Source of the DNA: Yeosuana aquiaggeris
GTDB taxonomy: Bacteria; Bacteroidota; Bacteroidia; Flavobacteriales; Flavobacteriaceae
Direction of reading: 5' to 3'
DNA: 64,000 nt
Assembly (NCBI RefSeq): GCF_044003965.1
Contig: NZ_JBAWKC010000001.1
Span: 62,001-126,000, forward strand
How positions within the stretch are numbered: the stretch's first letter is position 1; every line of letters begins with the position of its first letter. The notes under the pieces are model-generated. The model saw only the letters and a list, made by a program, of their open reading frames with translations, made no database searches and was not told the DNA's origin. Position numbers and translations under genes: made by a program. Below, in pieces: positions 26,802 to 35,798 of the stretch.

Positions 26802-28151
26802 ATGAAAAATCTTAGCAGATTATTGTTCGCTATGTTGCTTGTACTTGGTTATAGCAACGTTAATGCGCAAGACAAAAACAACCCATGGCAAATTACTATT
26901 GGGGTAAACGCAGTTGATTTCTTCCCTGTTGGAGAAGATGCTCCGCAAGGCGATACGTTCGCTGAATTTTTTAATGTTGGTGATCACTGGAACATTTTGC
27001 CATCTGTATCATCAATCTCTGTATCTAAATATTTAAGTGATGGAATCTCTTTTGGGGTAGCTGGATCTTTAAACAAAATCTCTAAATTTGGAGATGCTGC
27101 AGTAGGCGATTTGTCTTACTATGGTTTAGATGGTACCATTAAATACAACTTCCTAGAAGAAACAACTTTCGACCCTTATTTAGGTATTGGTGGAGGTTAC
27201 ACATGGGTTGATGACATTGGAGCTGGTACATTAAACGGAACTTTAGGTTTCAATCTTTGGTTTTCAGAAAATATTGGTTTAACAGTTCAGTCATCTTATA
27301 AATATGCATTTGAAGATTATTTATCAACTCATTTCCAACATACTGCCGGTATCTCTATCAAATTTGGTGGAACTGATACTGATGGTGATGGTATTTACGA
27401 TAAAGATGATGCTTGTCCAGACGTTGCTGGTTTAGTAGCTTTCAATGGTTGTCCTGACACTGATGGTGATGGTATTGAAGATAGTAAAGATGATTGTCCA
27501 AACGAAGCTGGTTTAGCTGAATTTAACGGATGTCCTGATACTGACGGTGACGGTGTTGCTGACAAAAATGATAAATGTCCTACAGTTGCTGGATTAAAAG
27601 CTTTAGCTGGTTGTCCAGATGCCGACGGTGACGGAGTAACCGATGCTGATGATGCTTGTCCAACTGTTGCTGGTCCTGCTGCTAATAAAGGTTGTCCTTG
27701 GCCAGATGCTGACGGTGACGGTGTATTAGATAAAGATGACCAATGTCCAGATGTTAAAGGTACTGTAGCTAATAATGGTTGCCCAGAAGTTACTGAGGCA
27801 GTTAAAAAAGCTTTAAATGCTTATGCTAAAACGATTTTATTTGATACCGGTAAAGCAACTATCAAAACTCAATCTGCAGGAGTACTAAACGATATTATTA
27901 ATATCTTACAAGAATACTCTAATGCTAAGTTCACTGTTGAAGGTCACACTGATAGTGTAGGTAGCGAAGCTAATAACCAAAAGTTATCTGAAGCAAGAGC
28001 TGCTTCAGTTAAAGACTATTTAGTTGCAAATGGTATTGATAGTTCTAGACTTTCATCTGTTGGATATGGTGAATCTAAACCAATTGATAAAAACACAACT
28101 AGTGCGGGTAGAGCTAACAACAGACGTGTTGAAATTAACTTAGTTAAATAA
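26802..28151 (+). CDS. OmpA family outer-membrane protein with thrombospondin type 3 repeats
   Basis: The ATG at 26802 starts a signal peptide (FAMLLVLGYSNVNAQ). An N-terminal eight-strand beta-barrel of about 180 residues is followed by five Ca2+-binding thrombospondin type 3 repeats (DTDGDGIYDKDDACPDVAG and similar, about residues 195-325) and a C-terminal OmpA peptidoglycan-binding domain with FTVEGHTDSVGSEANNQKLSEARA and GYGESKPIDKN...GRANNRRVEI. It probably links outer membrane and peptidoglycan. The repeat unit also makes a repetitive DNA stretch at about 27,370-27,780. A strong palindromic terminator follows. Confidence 0.93.
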   Translation: MKNLSRLLFAMLLVLGYSNVNAQDKNNPWQITIGVNAVDFFPVGEDAPQGDTFAEFFNVGDHWNILPSVSSISVSKYLSDGISFGVAGSLNKISKFGDAAVGDLSYYGLDGTIKYNFLEETTFDPYLGIGGGYTWVDDIGAGTLNGTLGFNLWFSENIGLTVQSSYKYAFEDYLSTHFQHTAGISIKFGGTDTDGDGIYDKDDACPDVAGLVAFNGCPDTDGDGIEDSKDDCPNEAGLAEFNGCPDTDGDGVADKNDKCPTVAGLKALAGCPDADGDGVTDADDACPTVAGPAANKGCPWPDADGDGVLDKDDQCPDVKGTVANNGCPEVTEAVKKALNAYAKTILFDTGKATIKTQSAGVLNDIINILQEYSNAKFTVEGHTDSVGSEANNQKLSEARAASVKDYLVANGIDSSRLSSVGYGESKPIDKNTTSAGRANNRRVEINLVK

Positions 28152-28183
28152 TTTTCTTTAATTAACTAAAAAATAATAAGTTT

Positions 28184-28213
28184 AAAACGCTTCGGATATC
28201 CGAAGCGTTTTTT
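28184..28213 (+). terminator. Terminator after the OmpA-family gene
   Basis: A perfect 28-bp palindrome (AAAACGCTTCGGAT paired with ATCCGAAGCGTTTT) followed by more T. It lies 32 bp after the stop and 11 bp before the AddB-like gene, isolating the abundant porin transcript. Confidence 0.85.
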
Positions 28214-28224
28214 ATTTTTATATA

Positions 28225-30987
28225 ATGGCTACCTTTATTTTTGATGTATTAAAAGATTTACAAAAAAAACATGTAAACCTTTCTTCAATAACCTTTATTT
28301 TACCCAGCAAAAGAGCTGGACTTTTTTTAAAACATCAGCTTTCTCAAGTTGTTAATGAAACTATTTTTTCTCCTGAGATTTTAAGTGTTGAAGAATTCGT
28401 TGAAGAACTGTCTGAACTTAAAACCATTTCCAATACCGAACTTCTCTTTGAGTTTTATAACACATATAGCTCATTAACACCAAAAGACCAACAAGAATCC
28501 TTTGAATCCTTTTCAAAATGGGCCCAGATACTCATTCAGGACTTTAATGAAATTGACAGATATCTTATTCCGCAAAAAAATATTTTTAATTATTTAAGTG
28601 CCATACAAGATCTGAGTCATTGGTCATTAGAAATAAATAAAACAGATTTTATAAAAAACTATTTGTCCTTTTGGAATAAGATATTTACTTATTATTCTCA
28701 TTTTACCGAACAGTTATTACTTAAAAAAACAGGATATCAAGGGCTTATCTATAGAGAAGCCGTTGAAAACTTAGAAACATATATTCAAAATAATCTGAAC
28801 AAAGACCATGTGTTTTTAGGGTTTAATGCACTAAACACTTCTGAAGAAACTATTTTTCAAGAACTTCTTCAGAGTGGTATGGCTAAAATTTATTGGGATA
28901 TTGACGAGATCTTTATGAATAACGCCATTCATGATGCCGGCTTATTCACAAGAAGTCACAAAAACAAATGGAGCTATTTTAAAAACAATAATTTTGATTG
29001 GATTACCAATAATTATTCAAAAGAGAAAAACATATCGGTTTACGGCATCCCAAAAAATATTGGTCAGGCCAAATACATTGGTTCCATTTTAAAAAACTTA
29101 AAACAAGAGAATCTTTCTTTAACTAATACTGCTTTAGTATTAGGAGATGAAAACTTGTTAATCCCTGTTTTAAATTCCCTGCCATCAAACATAAATGCCT
29201 TAAATATAACCATGGGATTTCCTTTAAAATCTATTCCTTTGGCCTCATTATTTGAGCACTTATTTCATCTGCATAAAAAGCCCTCTCAGTCATTTTATTA
29301 TAAAGACATCATACTATTAGTGTCGCATCAATTTTTAAGGCCTTTATTTTATGTTAATGGCATTGATTATGCCGCAAAACTAACAGAAACAATTGAATCC
29401 AATAATTTAATATATGTTAGTGTTGAGCGATTAAAAGAAATTACAGAGGCAAAGTGTAATAACATTATTGACCTGCTGTTTTTGAAATGGCATGAAACAA
29501 TTGATTTAGCATTAAAAAACTGTTCAGAACTCATTCTAAATATAAAATCATATTTAGATGAAAACAAGAATTCAAACTTACTTTCATTAGAATATTTATA
29601 CCGTTTTAATGAATTGTTTAATGAGCTCACGTTGCTAAATTCTAAATACAATCATATTTCTGATATTTTAACATTACACAACATTTACAAAGAATTATTA
29701 AGCACAGAAACATTAGATTTTAAAGGCGAACCATTACAAGGATTACAAATAATGGGCATGCTGGAATCACGCGTTTTAGATTTTGAAACGGTCATCATTT
29801 CTTCAGTTAACGAAGGCATTCTTCCTGCAGGAAAAACAAATAATTCATTCATTCCTTTTGACGTTAAAGTAGAAAACAAATTACCCACCTACAAAGAAAA
29901 GGACGCTGTTTATACTTATCATTTTTATCGTCTATTACAGCGTGCCAAAAATATTTTCATATTATATAATACGGAGGCTGATGTGCTGACTGGTGGCGAA
30001 AAAAGTCGCTTTATTACGCAATTGGAAATTGAAGGTATTCACAAATTATCTTATCATCTAATTACGCCTAAAGTTCCAATAATTAATAACAGCTTAAATA
30101 CCATTCACAAGACACCGGCTGTCATTGAATCTTTAAAATTAATAGCTGAAAAAGGATTCTCTCCTTCCTCACTTACTAACTATATCAGAAATCCTATTGA
30201 TTTTTATTATCAGAAAATTTTAAATATTAGAGAATATGACGAGGCAGAAGAAACGGTGGCTGCTAATACTCTTGGGACCGTAATACATAATACTCTTGAA
30301 GACTTCTATAGTCCTTTTATAAATACGTTCTTAACAGTTGAAGCCATAAAAAAGATGAAACTGCTCATAGAAAAAACAGTAAGGTCTCATTTTAAAGAGG
30401 TTTACAAAGAAGGGGATATTACCAAAGGCAAAAACTTGATAATCTATGAGATTGCTAAACGCTATGTTTCTAATTTTTTAGATTTAGAAATATCCGATAT
30501 ACAAAAAGGTAATAATATAAAAATATTAGCTGTTGAAGCTGATGCCTCGGCAGAAATTAAGATCCCGGAATTAGACTTTCCAGTGAGAATCAAAGGTAAA
30601 ATTGACCGCGTTGATGAATATAATGGTATTATACGAATAGTTGATTATAAAACGGGGAAAGTAGCCCAAAATGAAGTAGAAATTGTGAATTGGGATGAAA
30701 TTGCTTCAGACTATAAAAAATTCAGCAAAAGTTTTCAAATACTAACCTATGCCTATATGATACACCAATCCGGAAGCATTAAACTTCCTGTTGAAGCAGG
30801 GATCATTTCTTTTAAGAATTTAAAATCAGGGTTTTTAAAATTTGCGAAAAAAGATAAATCGGGAGCCTATGCTAAAAAAGATGTTTTAATTACAGACGAA
30901 ACACTCAACCTTTTTTCAATACAGTTAAAAAATCTTATTTTAGAAATATGTAATCCCACTATTCCTTTTACAGAAAAAGAAATATAA
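28225..30987 (+). CDS. AddB-like PD-(D/E)XK nuclease family protein
   Basis: The 920-residue protein has an N-terminal inactivated helicase-like region beginning FILPSKRAGLFLKHQL, a middle part with LQIMGMLESRVLDFETVIISSVNEGILP (a superfamily motif V/VI-like segment typical of AddB), and a C-terminal RecB-type nuclease: GTVIHNTLEDFY, VRIKGKIDRVDEYNGIIRIVDYKTGK and YKKFSKSFQILTYAYM. The Cys expected before FYYQ in Fe-S AddB proteins is replaced (IRNPIDFYYQK), so no iron-sulfur cluster is apparent. It likely works with the helicase-nuclease at 22335. Confidence 0.82.
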   Translation: MATFIFDVLKDLQKKHVNLSSITFILPSKRAGLFLKHQLSQVVNETIFSPEILSVEEFVEELSELKTISNTELLFEFYNTYSSLTPKDQQESFESFSKWAQILIQDFNEIDRYLIPQKNIFNYLSAIQDLSHWSLEINKTDFIKNYLSFWNKIFTYYSHFTEQLLLKKTGYQGLIYREAVENLETYIQNNLNKDHVFLGFNALNTSEETIFQELLQSGMAKIYWDIDEIFMNNAIHDAGLFTRSHKNKWSYFKNNNFDWITNNYSKEKNISVYGIPKNIGQAKYIGSILKNLKQENLSLTNTALVLGDENLLIPVLNSLPSNINALNITMGFPLKSIPLASLFEHLFHLHKKPSQSFYYKDIILLVSHQFLRPLFYVNGIDYAAKLTETIESNNLIYVSVERLKEITEAKCNNIIDLLFLKWHETIDLALKNCSELILNIKSYLDENKNSNLLSLEYLYRFNELFNELTLLNSKYNHISDILTLHNIYKELLSTETLDFKGEPLQGLQIMGMLESRVLDFETVIISSVNEGILPAGKTNNSFIPFDVKVENKLPTYKEKDAVYTYHFYRLLQRAKNIFILYNTEADVLTGGEKSRFITQLEIEGIHKLSYHLITPKVPIINNSLNTIHKTPAVIESLKLIAEKGFSPSSLTNYIRNPIDFYYQKILNIREYDEAEETVAANTLGTVIHNTLEDFYSPFINTFLTVEAIKKMKLLIEKTVRSHFKEVYKEGDITKGKNLIIYEIAKRYVSNFLDLEISDIQKGNNIKILAVEADASAEIKIPELDFPVRIKGKIDRVDEYNGIIRIVDYKTGKVAQNEVEIVNWDEIASDYKKFSKSFQILTYAYMIHQSGSIKLPVEAGIISFKNLKSGFLKFAKKDKSGAYAKKDVLITDETLNLFSIQLKNLILEICNPTIPFTEKEI

Positions 30988-30990
30988 ATT

Positions 30991-31827
30991 ATGATTAAAA
31001 AGAGTATTGACATTCAGGGTAAACATGAAAAACCAATTTTAATTGACTATAGGTATTTGGCAAATGGCTTACAAAAACCCCTCATCATTTTTTGCCATGG
31101 CTATAAAGGCTTTAAAGATTGGGGCGCTTGGAATTTAATGGCCAATACCTTTGCTGAAGCTGGTTTTTGTTTTATTAAATTCAATTTTTCGTATAATGGA
31201 GGAACTAAAGAGCAACCCATAGATTTTCCGGATTTAGAAGCCTTTGGGAATAACAATTACACTAAAGAGTTAGACGACTTGGACTCTGTGATTAATTGGG
31301 TTTGTTTAAATAAGGAGCTTTCAACAGAAGCCAATATAAATAATATTACATTACTTGGGCATAGCAGAGGTGGTGGTATTGTAATTATTAAATCTGCCGA
31401 AGATTCCAGAATAAAAGCAGTAGTGAGTTTAGCCGGTGTCAGTAATTATAAAAACAGATTCCCCCTTGGAACAGCATTTAACAAATGGAAAGAATCTGGC
31501 GTTTACTTTGTTGAAAACGCCAGAACAAAACAACAAATGCCCCACTATTTTCAGTTCTACGATGATTTTATAAAAAATGAGGCTCGTTTAAACATACAAA
31601 GTGCGGTAAAACATTTAAACATCCCATTTTTAATTATTCATGGAGATGCCGACACCAGTGTTTCTATAGACGAAGCCAAAAGCCTGCATCAATGGAATCC
31701 AAAAAGTTCATTAGAAGTCATTAAAGGAGCTAATCATGTATTTGGAGCATCACATCCATGGAACGAAAATTATTTGCCCAAACACCTTCAAAAAGTTATA
31801 GATTTAATTAAATCCTTTAATGAATAA
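30991..31827 (+). CDS. Alpha/beta hydrolase
   Basis: The 278-residue enzyme has no signal peptide, so is cytoplasmic. The oxyanion region IIFCHGYKGFKDWGAW, the nucleophile elbow LLGHSRGGGIVI (Ser), the acid in IIHGDADTSVSIDEA and the His in KGANHVFGASHPW form the expected catalytic set of a dienelactone hydrolase/esterase-like family. The substrate is unknown. It starts 3 bp after the AddB-like gene and is probably cotranscribed with it. Confidence 0.85.
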   Translation: MIKKSIDIQGKHEKPILIDYRYLANGLQKPLIIFCHGYKGFKDWGAWNLMANTFAEAGFCFIKFNFSYNGGTKEQPIDFPDLEAFGNNNYTKELDDLDSVINWVCLNKELSTEANINNITLLGHSRGGGIVIIKSAEDSRIKAVVSLAGVSNYKNRFPLGTAFNKWKESGVYFVENARTKQQMPHYFQFYDDFIKNEARLNIQSAVKHLNIPFLIIHGDADTSVSIDEAKSLHQWNPKSSLEVIKGANHVFGASHPWNENYLPKHLQKVIDLIKSFNE

Positions 31828-31837
31828 ATTCTAAATT

Positions 31838-31866
31838 AAAAATGCCAGTTTAAAACTGGCATTTTT
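31838..31866. terminator. Bidirectional terminator between hydrolase and small membrane protein genes
   Basis: Stem AAAAATGCCAGTTT with AAACTGGCATTTTT, flanked by A and T runs, lies between convergent genes 11 bp past the hydrolase stop and 26 bp past the membrane-protein stop. Confidence 0.8.
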
Positions 31867-31891
31867 AGTTCATTCTTCTCATTATAAGTAA

Positions 31892-32077
31892 TTAACTTTT
31901 ATTTACAATAGCCAATTTTATTACAATGGCCATTAATAGCCATATAATAAACGTTTCGCCATTAGTCATTTCATAAGTTGAACCTGCTAATCCAGCCATT
32001 CCTAAAATGATGTAAATAATGACAGGTGATAATACTAAATACAAGAGAAGATTAAGAATTGATTTTTTAAAATCCAT
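31892..32077 (-). CDS. Small two-helix membrane protein, unknown function
   Basis: The 61-residue protein has two hydrophobic segments (LNLLLYLVLSPVIIYIILGM and FIIWLLMAIVIKLAIV) around a short polar loop (AGSTYEMTNGET). I do not recognise a family. It begins with MDFKKS and is convergent with the alpha/beta hydrolase, with a terminator between. Confidence 0.6.
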   Translation of the reverse strand: MDFKKSILNLLLYLVLSPVIIYIILGMAGLAGSTYEMTNGETFIIWLLMAIVIKLAIVNKS

Positions 32078-32407
32078 AATTATAATATTTGTTTGGTTAT
32101 TATTAAATATTCATGTATAAATGCTTAATAAAGATACGAATTTATGTGATTTAAAAACAGTAAATCTTTCAATCAGAATGAACCTGTTCTTAAACCGAAG
32201 TCCTGAATAACAAAAAAAGACGTTCAAATTCTTAAAAGTCTTTATATCACAATCGGAAAAGATAGGGCTATAAAATAAAAACCACTCATAAAATGAACTC
32301 TATAGAATGCCTGAATAATAAGTGCTAACCGCATAAATTATAGTATATAAATTATGCGGTTAGGTTTTATATGCTTTTGAGTGATTATTTATGAATTTTG
32401 AGAAAAC
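32078..32407. other. Intergenic region at the left edge of the PUL
   Basis: This 330-bp stretch separates housekeeping-type genes from the PUL. I see no gene in it. It holds the hairpin at 32,325-32,363 and a CACTCATAAAA/TTTTGAGTG pair around it, perhaps a larger structured 3' end. No integrase, att-like repeat or tRNA is visible, so the PUL boundary has no mobility signature on this side. Confidence 0.5.
32325..32363 (-). terminator. Candidate terminator at the end of the left PUL operon
   Basis: A 12-bp stem CTAACCGCATAA with TTATGCGGTTAG encloses a 15-nt AT-rich loop, 45 bp beyond the sulfatase stop. The T tract on the minus strand is weak, so this may be an RNA-stabilising 3' end rather than a strong terminator. 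Confidence 0.5.
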
Positions 32408-33994
32408 TCAGTTCTTTTTCTTTTCGAAATCTGATTCATTAATCCATCCTGCATTTACATTTTCCCCATTCATGTATTTTTCATAAAAATTTGCGCCTCT
32501 ATCTGGAGGATAATTGTCAAAAACAGAACCATTTCCAAACATCCTAGGATCATTTTGTTTTTTCAATTCTGATTCCAACAATTTTTTTAATTCCTCTTTA
32601 ATGTTTTGAAATTCTTCTTTTTCTACCAAATTATTTAAACAGTTCTCATCAATACTAACTTGGTATAATTCCTCTTTGGGGTGTTTCCCAAAATTTAAAT
32701 TCCAATACTCTTTGTTTTCACCACTTCTGTTAAGTTCCAGTATTTCAGTTTTTGTTGGGCTACCATCTGTATTTGTATACCCTGTTTCAGGGTTTCCTGC
32801 AGGCCAGCGATCATTTTCATAATTATTCAAATACATAAATCCTTCCTTAACAATTCCCCGTACAGGGTAACCTACATCATTAGGCCTACCAACATCATGT
32901 CTTTCTTGACCTAATAAAACATAATCCTTTTTTGCATCAATAATTTTTTCTTTCTCTGAATTAAAATATGGCGTTAAACTTTTTCCCTGAATAGGATGCA
33001 TACCAAGCTCTTGTGCATCATATCCTGCTAAATCTATAAATGTGGCCGCAAAATCAATAAAACTTACATAATCCTCTATTTTTCTTCCGGGGTTTTTAAT
33101 CCCTTTTTTCCACATAACAGCTAATGGCAAATGATTTGAATGCTCATAACTTAGGCCTTTAACTCTTGGGAATGGCATACCGTTATCAGATGTAACAACT
33201 ATAATGGTATTTTCTAATTCACCTCTCTCTTTTAAAATTGTAAGCATGCCATCCAGCTGTTTGTCAAAGTACTCTAACTCAAAAGCATAATCTAAAACAT
33301 CATTTTTCACTACATCTGACTGTGGCCAATAAGGGAAAACTGAATCTAATTGAGATAATTTTTTGTTTCCAACACTAACCCCTGTACCATACTCATAACT
33401 TCTGTGGGGTTCATGTCCTCCATACCAAAAGCAAAAGGGCTCATCGGATTTTCTTTGATCTAAAAAACTTTTAAAGTTCGCAACGTAATCAATTGTTGAA
33501 ATACCCGTCGTTGGTGGCTCTGTTTTTATTTTATTATATGCTTTAACAAGGAGTTCTCTTTGGCTTCCATCTTCATTCAAAGATGTTCCTGGAGCCCAAC
33601 CTTTCCCTGTATAACCTACGTGGAATCCTATTTCAGAAAGTGCTTCCGGATACGTTTTAAATTTGGTTGGAAAATAAGCCAAGTGATTAGCGGCCTCTTC
33701 AAGTTGCCATGAGTTTCTACCTGTAAGAATAATAGATCTGGATGGACCACATTTTGCGTTTGGGGTATAGGCATTATTAAATAGTAAACCTTGATCTGCT
33801 ATTTTATCGAAAGCAGGTGTTTCAATCCAATCTGTTCCGTAGATACTCATATGCCTCCATGTTGCGTCATCTGCAATACAAAATAGAATGTTTGGCCTTT
33901 TAATTGGTTCGGTTTCTTTTGACTGACAGGCAAATAAAATGCTACCAACTAATAATACTAATAGCGCCGTAAAATAGAATTTTATTTTTTTCAT
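32408..33994 (-). CDS. S1 family sulfatase, lipoprotein
   Basis: The 528-residue protein has a lipobox with Cys 23 (SILFAC), so it is membrane-anchored, probably at the surface. The formylglycine motif is CGPSR (Cys 82, NAKCGPSRSIILTGR), a C-x-P-S-R site modified to formylglycine. Metal and substrate residues appear in CIADDATWRHM, GYTGKGWAPG, YGGHEPHRSYEYG, TIIVVTSDNGMPFP and VKGLSYEHSNHLP. Usual family length is 450-550. It removes sulfate esters from a PUL glycan. It is the last of a minus-strand operon that starts at 39,769. Confidence 0.92.
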   Translation of the reverse strand: MKKIKFYFTALLVLLVGSILFACQSKETEPIKRPNILFCIADDATWRHMSIYGTDWIETPAFDKIADQGLLFNNAYTPNAKCGPSRSIILTGRNSWQLEEAANHLAYFPTKFKTYPEALSEIGFHVGYTGKGWAPGTSLNEDGSQRELLVKAYNKIKTEPPTTGISTIDYVANFKSFLDQRKSDEPFCFWYGGHEPHRSYEYGTGVSVGNKKLSQLDSVFPYWPQSDVVKNDVLDYAFELEYFDKQLDGMLTILKERGELENTIIVVTSDNGMPFPRVKGLSYEHSNHLPLAVMWKKGIKNPGRKIEDYVSFIDFAATFIDLAGYDAQELGMHPIQGKSLTPYFNSEKEKIIDAKKDYVLLGQERHDVGRPNDVGYPVRGIVKEGFMYLNNYENDRWPAGNPETGYTNTDGSPTKTEILELNRSGENKEYWNLNFGKHPKEELYQVSIDENCLNNLVEKEEFQNIKEELKKLLESELKKQNDPRMFGNGSVFDNYPPDRGANFYEKYMNGENVNAGWINESDFEKKKN

Positions 33995-34025
33995 AAAAAA
34001 AATTATTGTATTCCTTTTGTTCTAC

Positions 34026-35795
34026 TTAGTTATCGAAAACTAAGTTTGTATTATTGTTCTCTAATAGAATTTCATTTTTATCAGAAAGGTCTTTCATGTT
34101 CCTTATAAATTTGTTTCCTGTAACAACTGTATTCACAGAACACTCAATAGATAAAGCTCTTTTATTATACAAGAATGTGTTATTGGTTATTGAAATATTT
34201 TCTAATCCTTGCCAGTCTGCTGTAGCTACGCCATTCCATTTTCCTTTAGCTTCCAAATCTTTGAGTTTTGTAACTCTCATCCGAATTGCTGCTGCATCGT
34301 ATTCTTTCAAATACGTGTCATCATAACCACAATTATTGAAAATGTTTTGGTTAATGATGATATCATGGGCGACAAAACCTTCACCCCAATCTACGCCATT
34401 ATTTATTGTGATACCTGATTGGCTTAAATTTTGAAAAACATTACGTTCTATAACTCCGTAAGAATTTTGTAGTAATATGCCATATCTTCGAGCATTTTTA
34501 AACGTGTTATTTCTAATTACAAAAGATTCGTTAGATTGCGTGTCAACATATGCAAGATCATTTGTTTTTGTATCGCCTACTTCAAGTTTCTGTTCTATTG
34601 GTTTATTTAAAGTAATGTGCATTTTTGCATTTCCTAAAAATTTATTTTGGATGACTTCAAATTCACCAATTAAGACACCTTCTCTTGGGTTAAAAATTCT
34701 GAGAACGTCTCCTTTTGTTACTGTTTGTTTCACAACTAATTCTGTTGGAGATTTTTGCTCTAAAATAGGTGCTTTTATAGCTTTCATATTGATTGCATCA
34801 TCACTGTAGCCTTCGAAAAGACAATTTTCAATCCATGGTCCAAATTTACTTCCATTAACATGAACACAATCTGCGTTGGCACTATGAATTCTTCCAGGTT
34901 TTAATTTTATTTGACCTCCAATGATATTCCATTCTTCCATGTTAAAAGCATTATAACTACCCGCAGGACTTGAGTAATTGGTATTCTCTAAATAGGTAAT
35001 ATTTTTACTGTTACCAGATTTAAAAACACTTATACCATTCGTTCTTGCCAAGTGTACATACAAGTCGCCTATTTCCATAGATTTGAGAAGGTTGATAGCG
35101 TTTAATTTCACTTTAAAATGACCAGGAGATAATTCTTCAAATTCTTTAGCTGCAAAAAGATTTGGTGCTCCGTCTTTTAATTTTCCTGGGATTTCAGGAT
35201 CCATAAGCATGCCCCAAACTCTAGACGCTTGCTGAAACATTTTTTCATTTAGACTAGGAAAACCTTCATCTAATGTAAGTTCAAAGAATTTATCTTTTAA
35301 ATTAACTGCAGTAATTTTTCCTTGAGTAAATGGCAAGGGATCATAATCTATAAAAAAGTTTTTTACAATGATATTTTCGCTTTTAAAGACCGAAAAAAAA
35401 CCTTTCAGGGGGTCATGTACAATTATCTCAGCGCCATTTCCATCAACAACAATATTCTTTGCGTCACTTAGATAAATGATATGTGTGTTTTTGGACTTTT
35501 CATTACTAAACAAATCATAGCGCCCTTTTTCAAATACTAATTTGATACCGGTGGCTCCAGTAAGTGACATTTTTTTACAAAAGTTTATGGCTTTCATGAT
35601 GCCAGGGGTATCATTTTTGCCATCATTGGGTATTGCGCCAAAATCTTTTAAATTAATATTTACAGAAATTAGCATATCAATGAGTGGCAAGTTTCGTTGC
35701 GTTCTAAAGTTTTCAGGCAGGGTAAATTGATACTGCGCATTGGCATAAAAACCAAATATTAAAAGTGAAACATAAGTAAAAAAGGCTCTTTTCAT
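34026..35795 (-). CDS. Beta-helix protein, GH110-like, paralog 1
   Basis: The 589-residue protein has a signal peptide (LLIFGFYANAQYQF) but no sorting domain. The right-handed beta-helix has GH110-like features: LVFEKGRYDLF, VDGNGAEIIVHDPL, SENIIVKNFFIDYDPLPFTQGKI, NADCVHVNGSKFGPWIENCLF, and EGYSDDAINMK with an Asp-Asp pair shared with the GH110 enzymes here. NNTFKNARRYGILLQ and GDWGEG-like WGEGF blocks follow. It is a close paralog of its neighbour upstream (both start ...FRTxRxxPLI). Probably a glycosidase of or near GH110, periplasmic or surface, but this is inferred from weak similarity. Confidence 0.72.
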   Translation of the reverse strand: MKRAFFTYVSLLIFGFYANAQYQFTLPENFRTQRNLPLIDMLISVNINLKDFGAIPNDGKNDTPGIMKAINFCKKMSLTGATGIKLVFEKGRYDLFSNEKSKNTHIIYLSDAKNIVVDGNGAEIIVHDPLKGFFSVFKSENIIVKNFFIDYDPLPFTQGKITAVNLKDKFFELTLDEGFPSLNEKMFQQASRVWGMLMDPEIPGKLKDGAPNLFAAKEFEELSPGHFKVKLNAINLLKSMEIGDLYVHLARTNGISVFKSGNSKNITYLENTNYSSPAGSYNAFNMEEWNIIGGQIKLKPGRIHSANADCVHVNGSKFGPWIENCLFEGYSDDAINMKAIKAPILEQKSPTELVVKQTVTKGDVLRIFNPREGVLIGEFEVIQNKFLGNAKMHITLNKPIEQKLEVGDTKTNDLAYVDTQSNESFVIRNNTFKNARRYGILLQNSYGVIERNVFQNLSQSGITINNGVDWGEGFVAHDIIINQNIFNNCGYDDTYLKEYDAAAIRMRVTKLKDLEAKGKWNGVATADWQGLENISITNNTFLYNKRALSIECSVNTVVTGNKFIRNMKDLSDKNEILLENNNTNLVFDN

Positions 35796-35798
35796 TTG

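Noticed and set aside
27370..27780. Repetitive DNA inside the OmpA-family gene
   Set aside because: It is explained by in-frame thrombospondin type 3 repeats in the protein.
32078..32407. Left PUL edge as an integration site
   Set aside because: No tRNA, integrase, or direct repeat matching the right edge was found.
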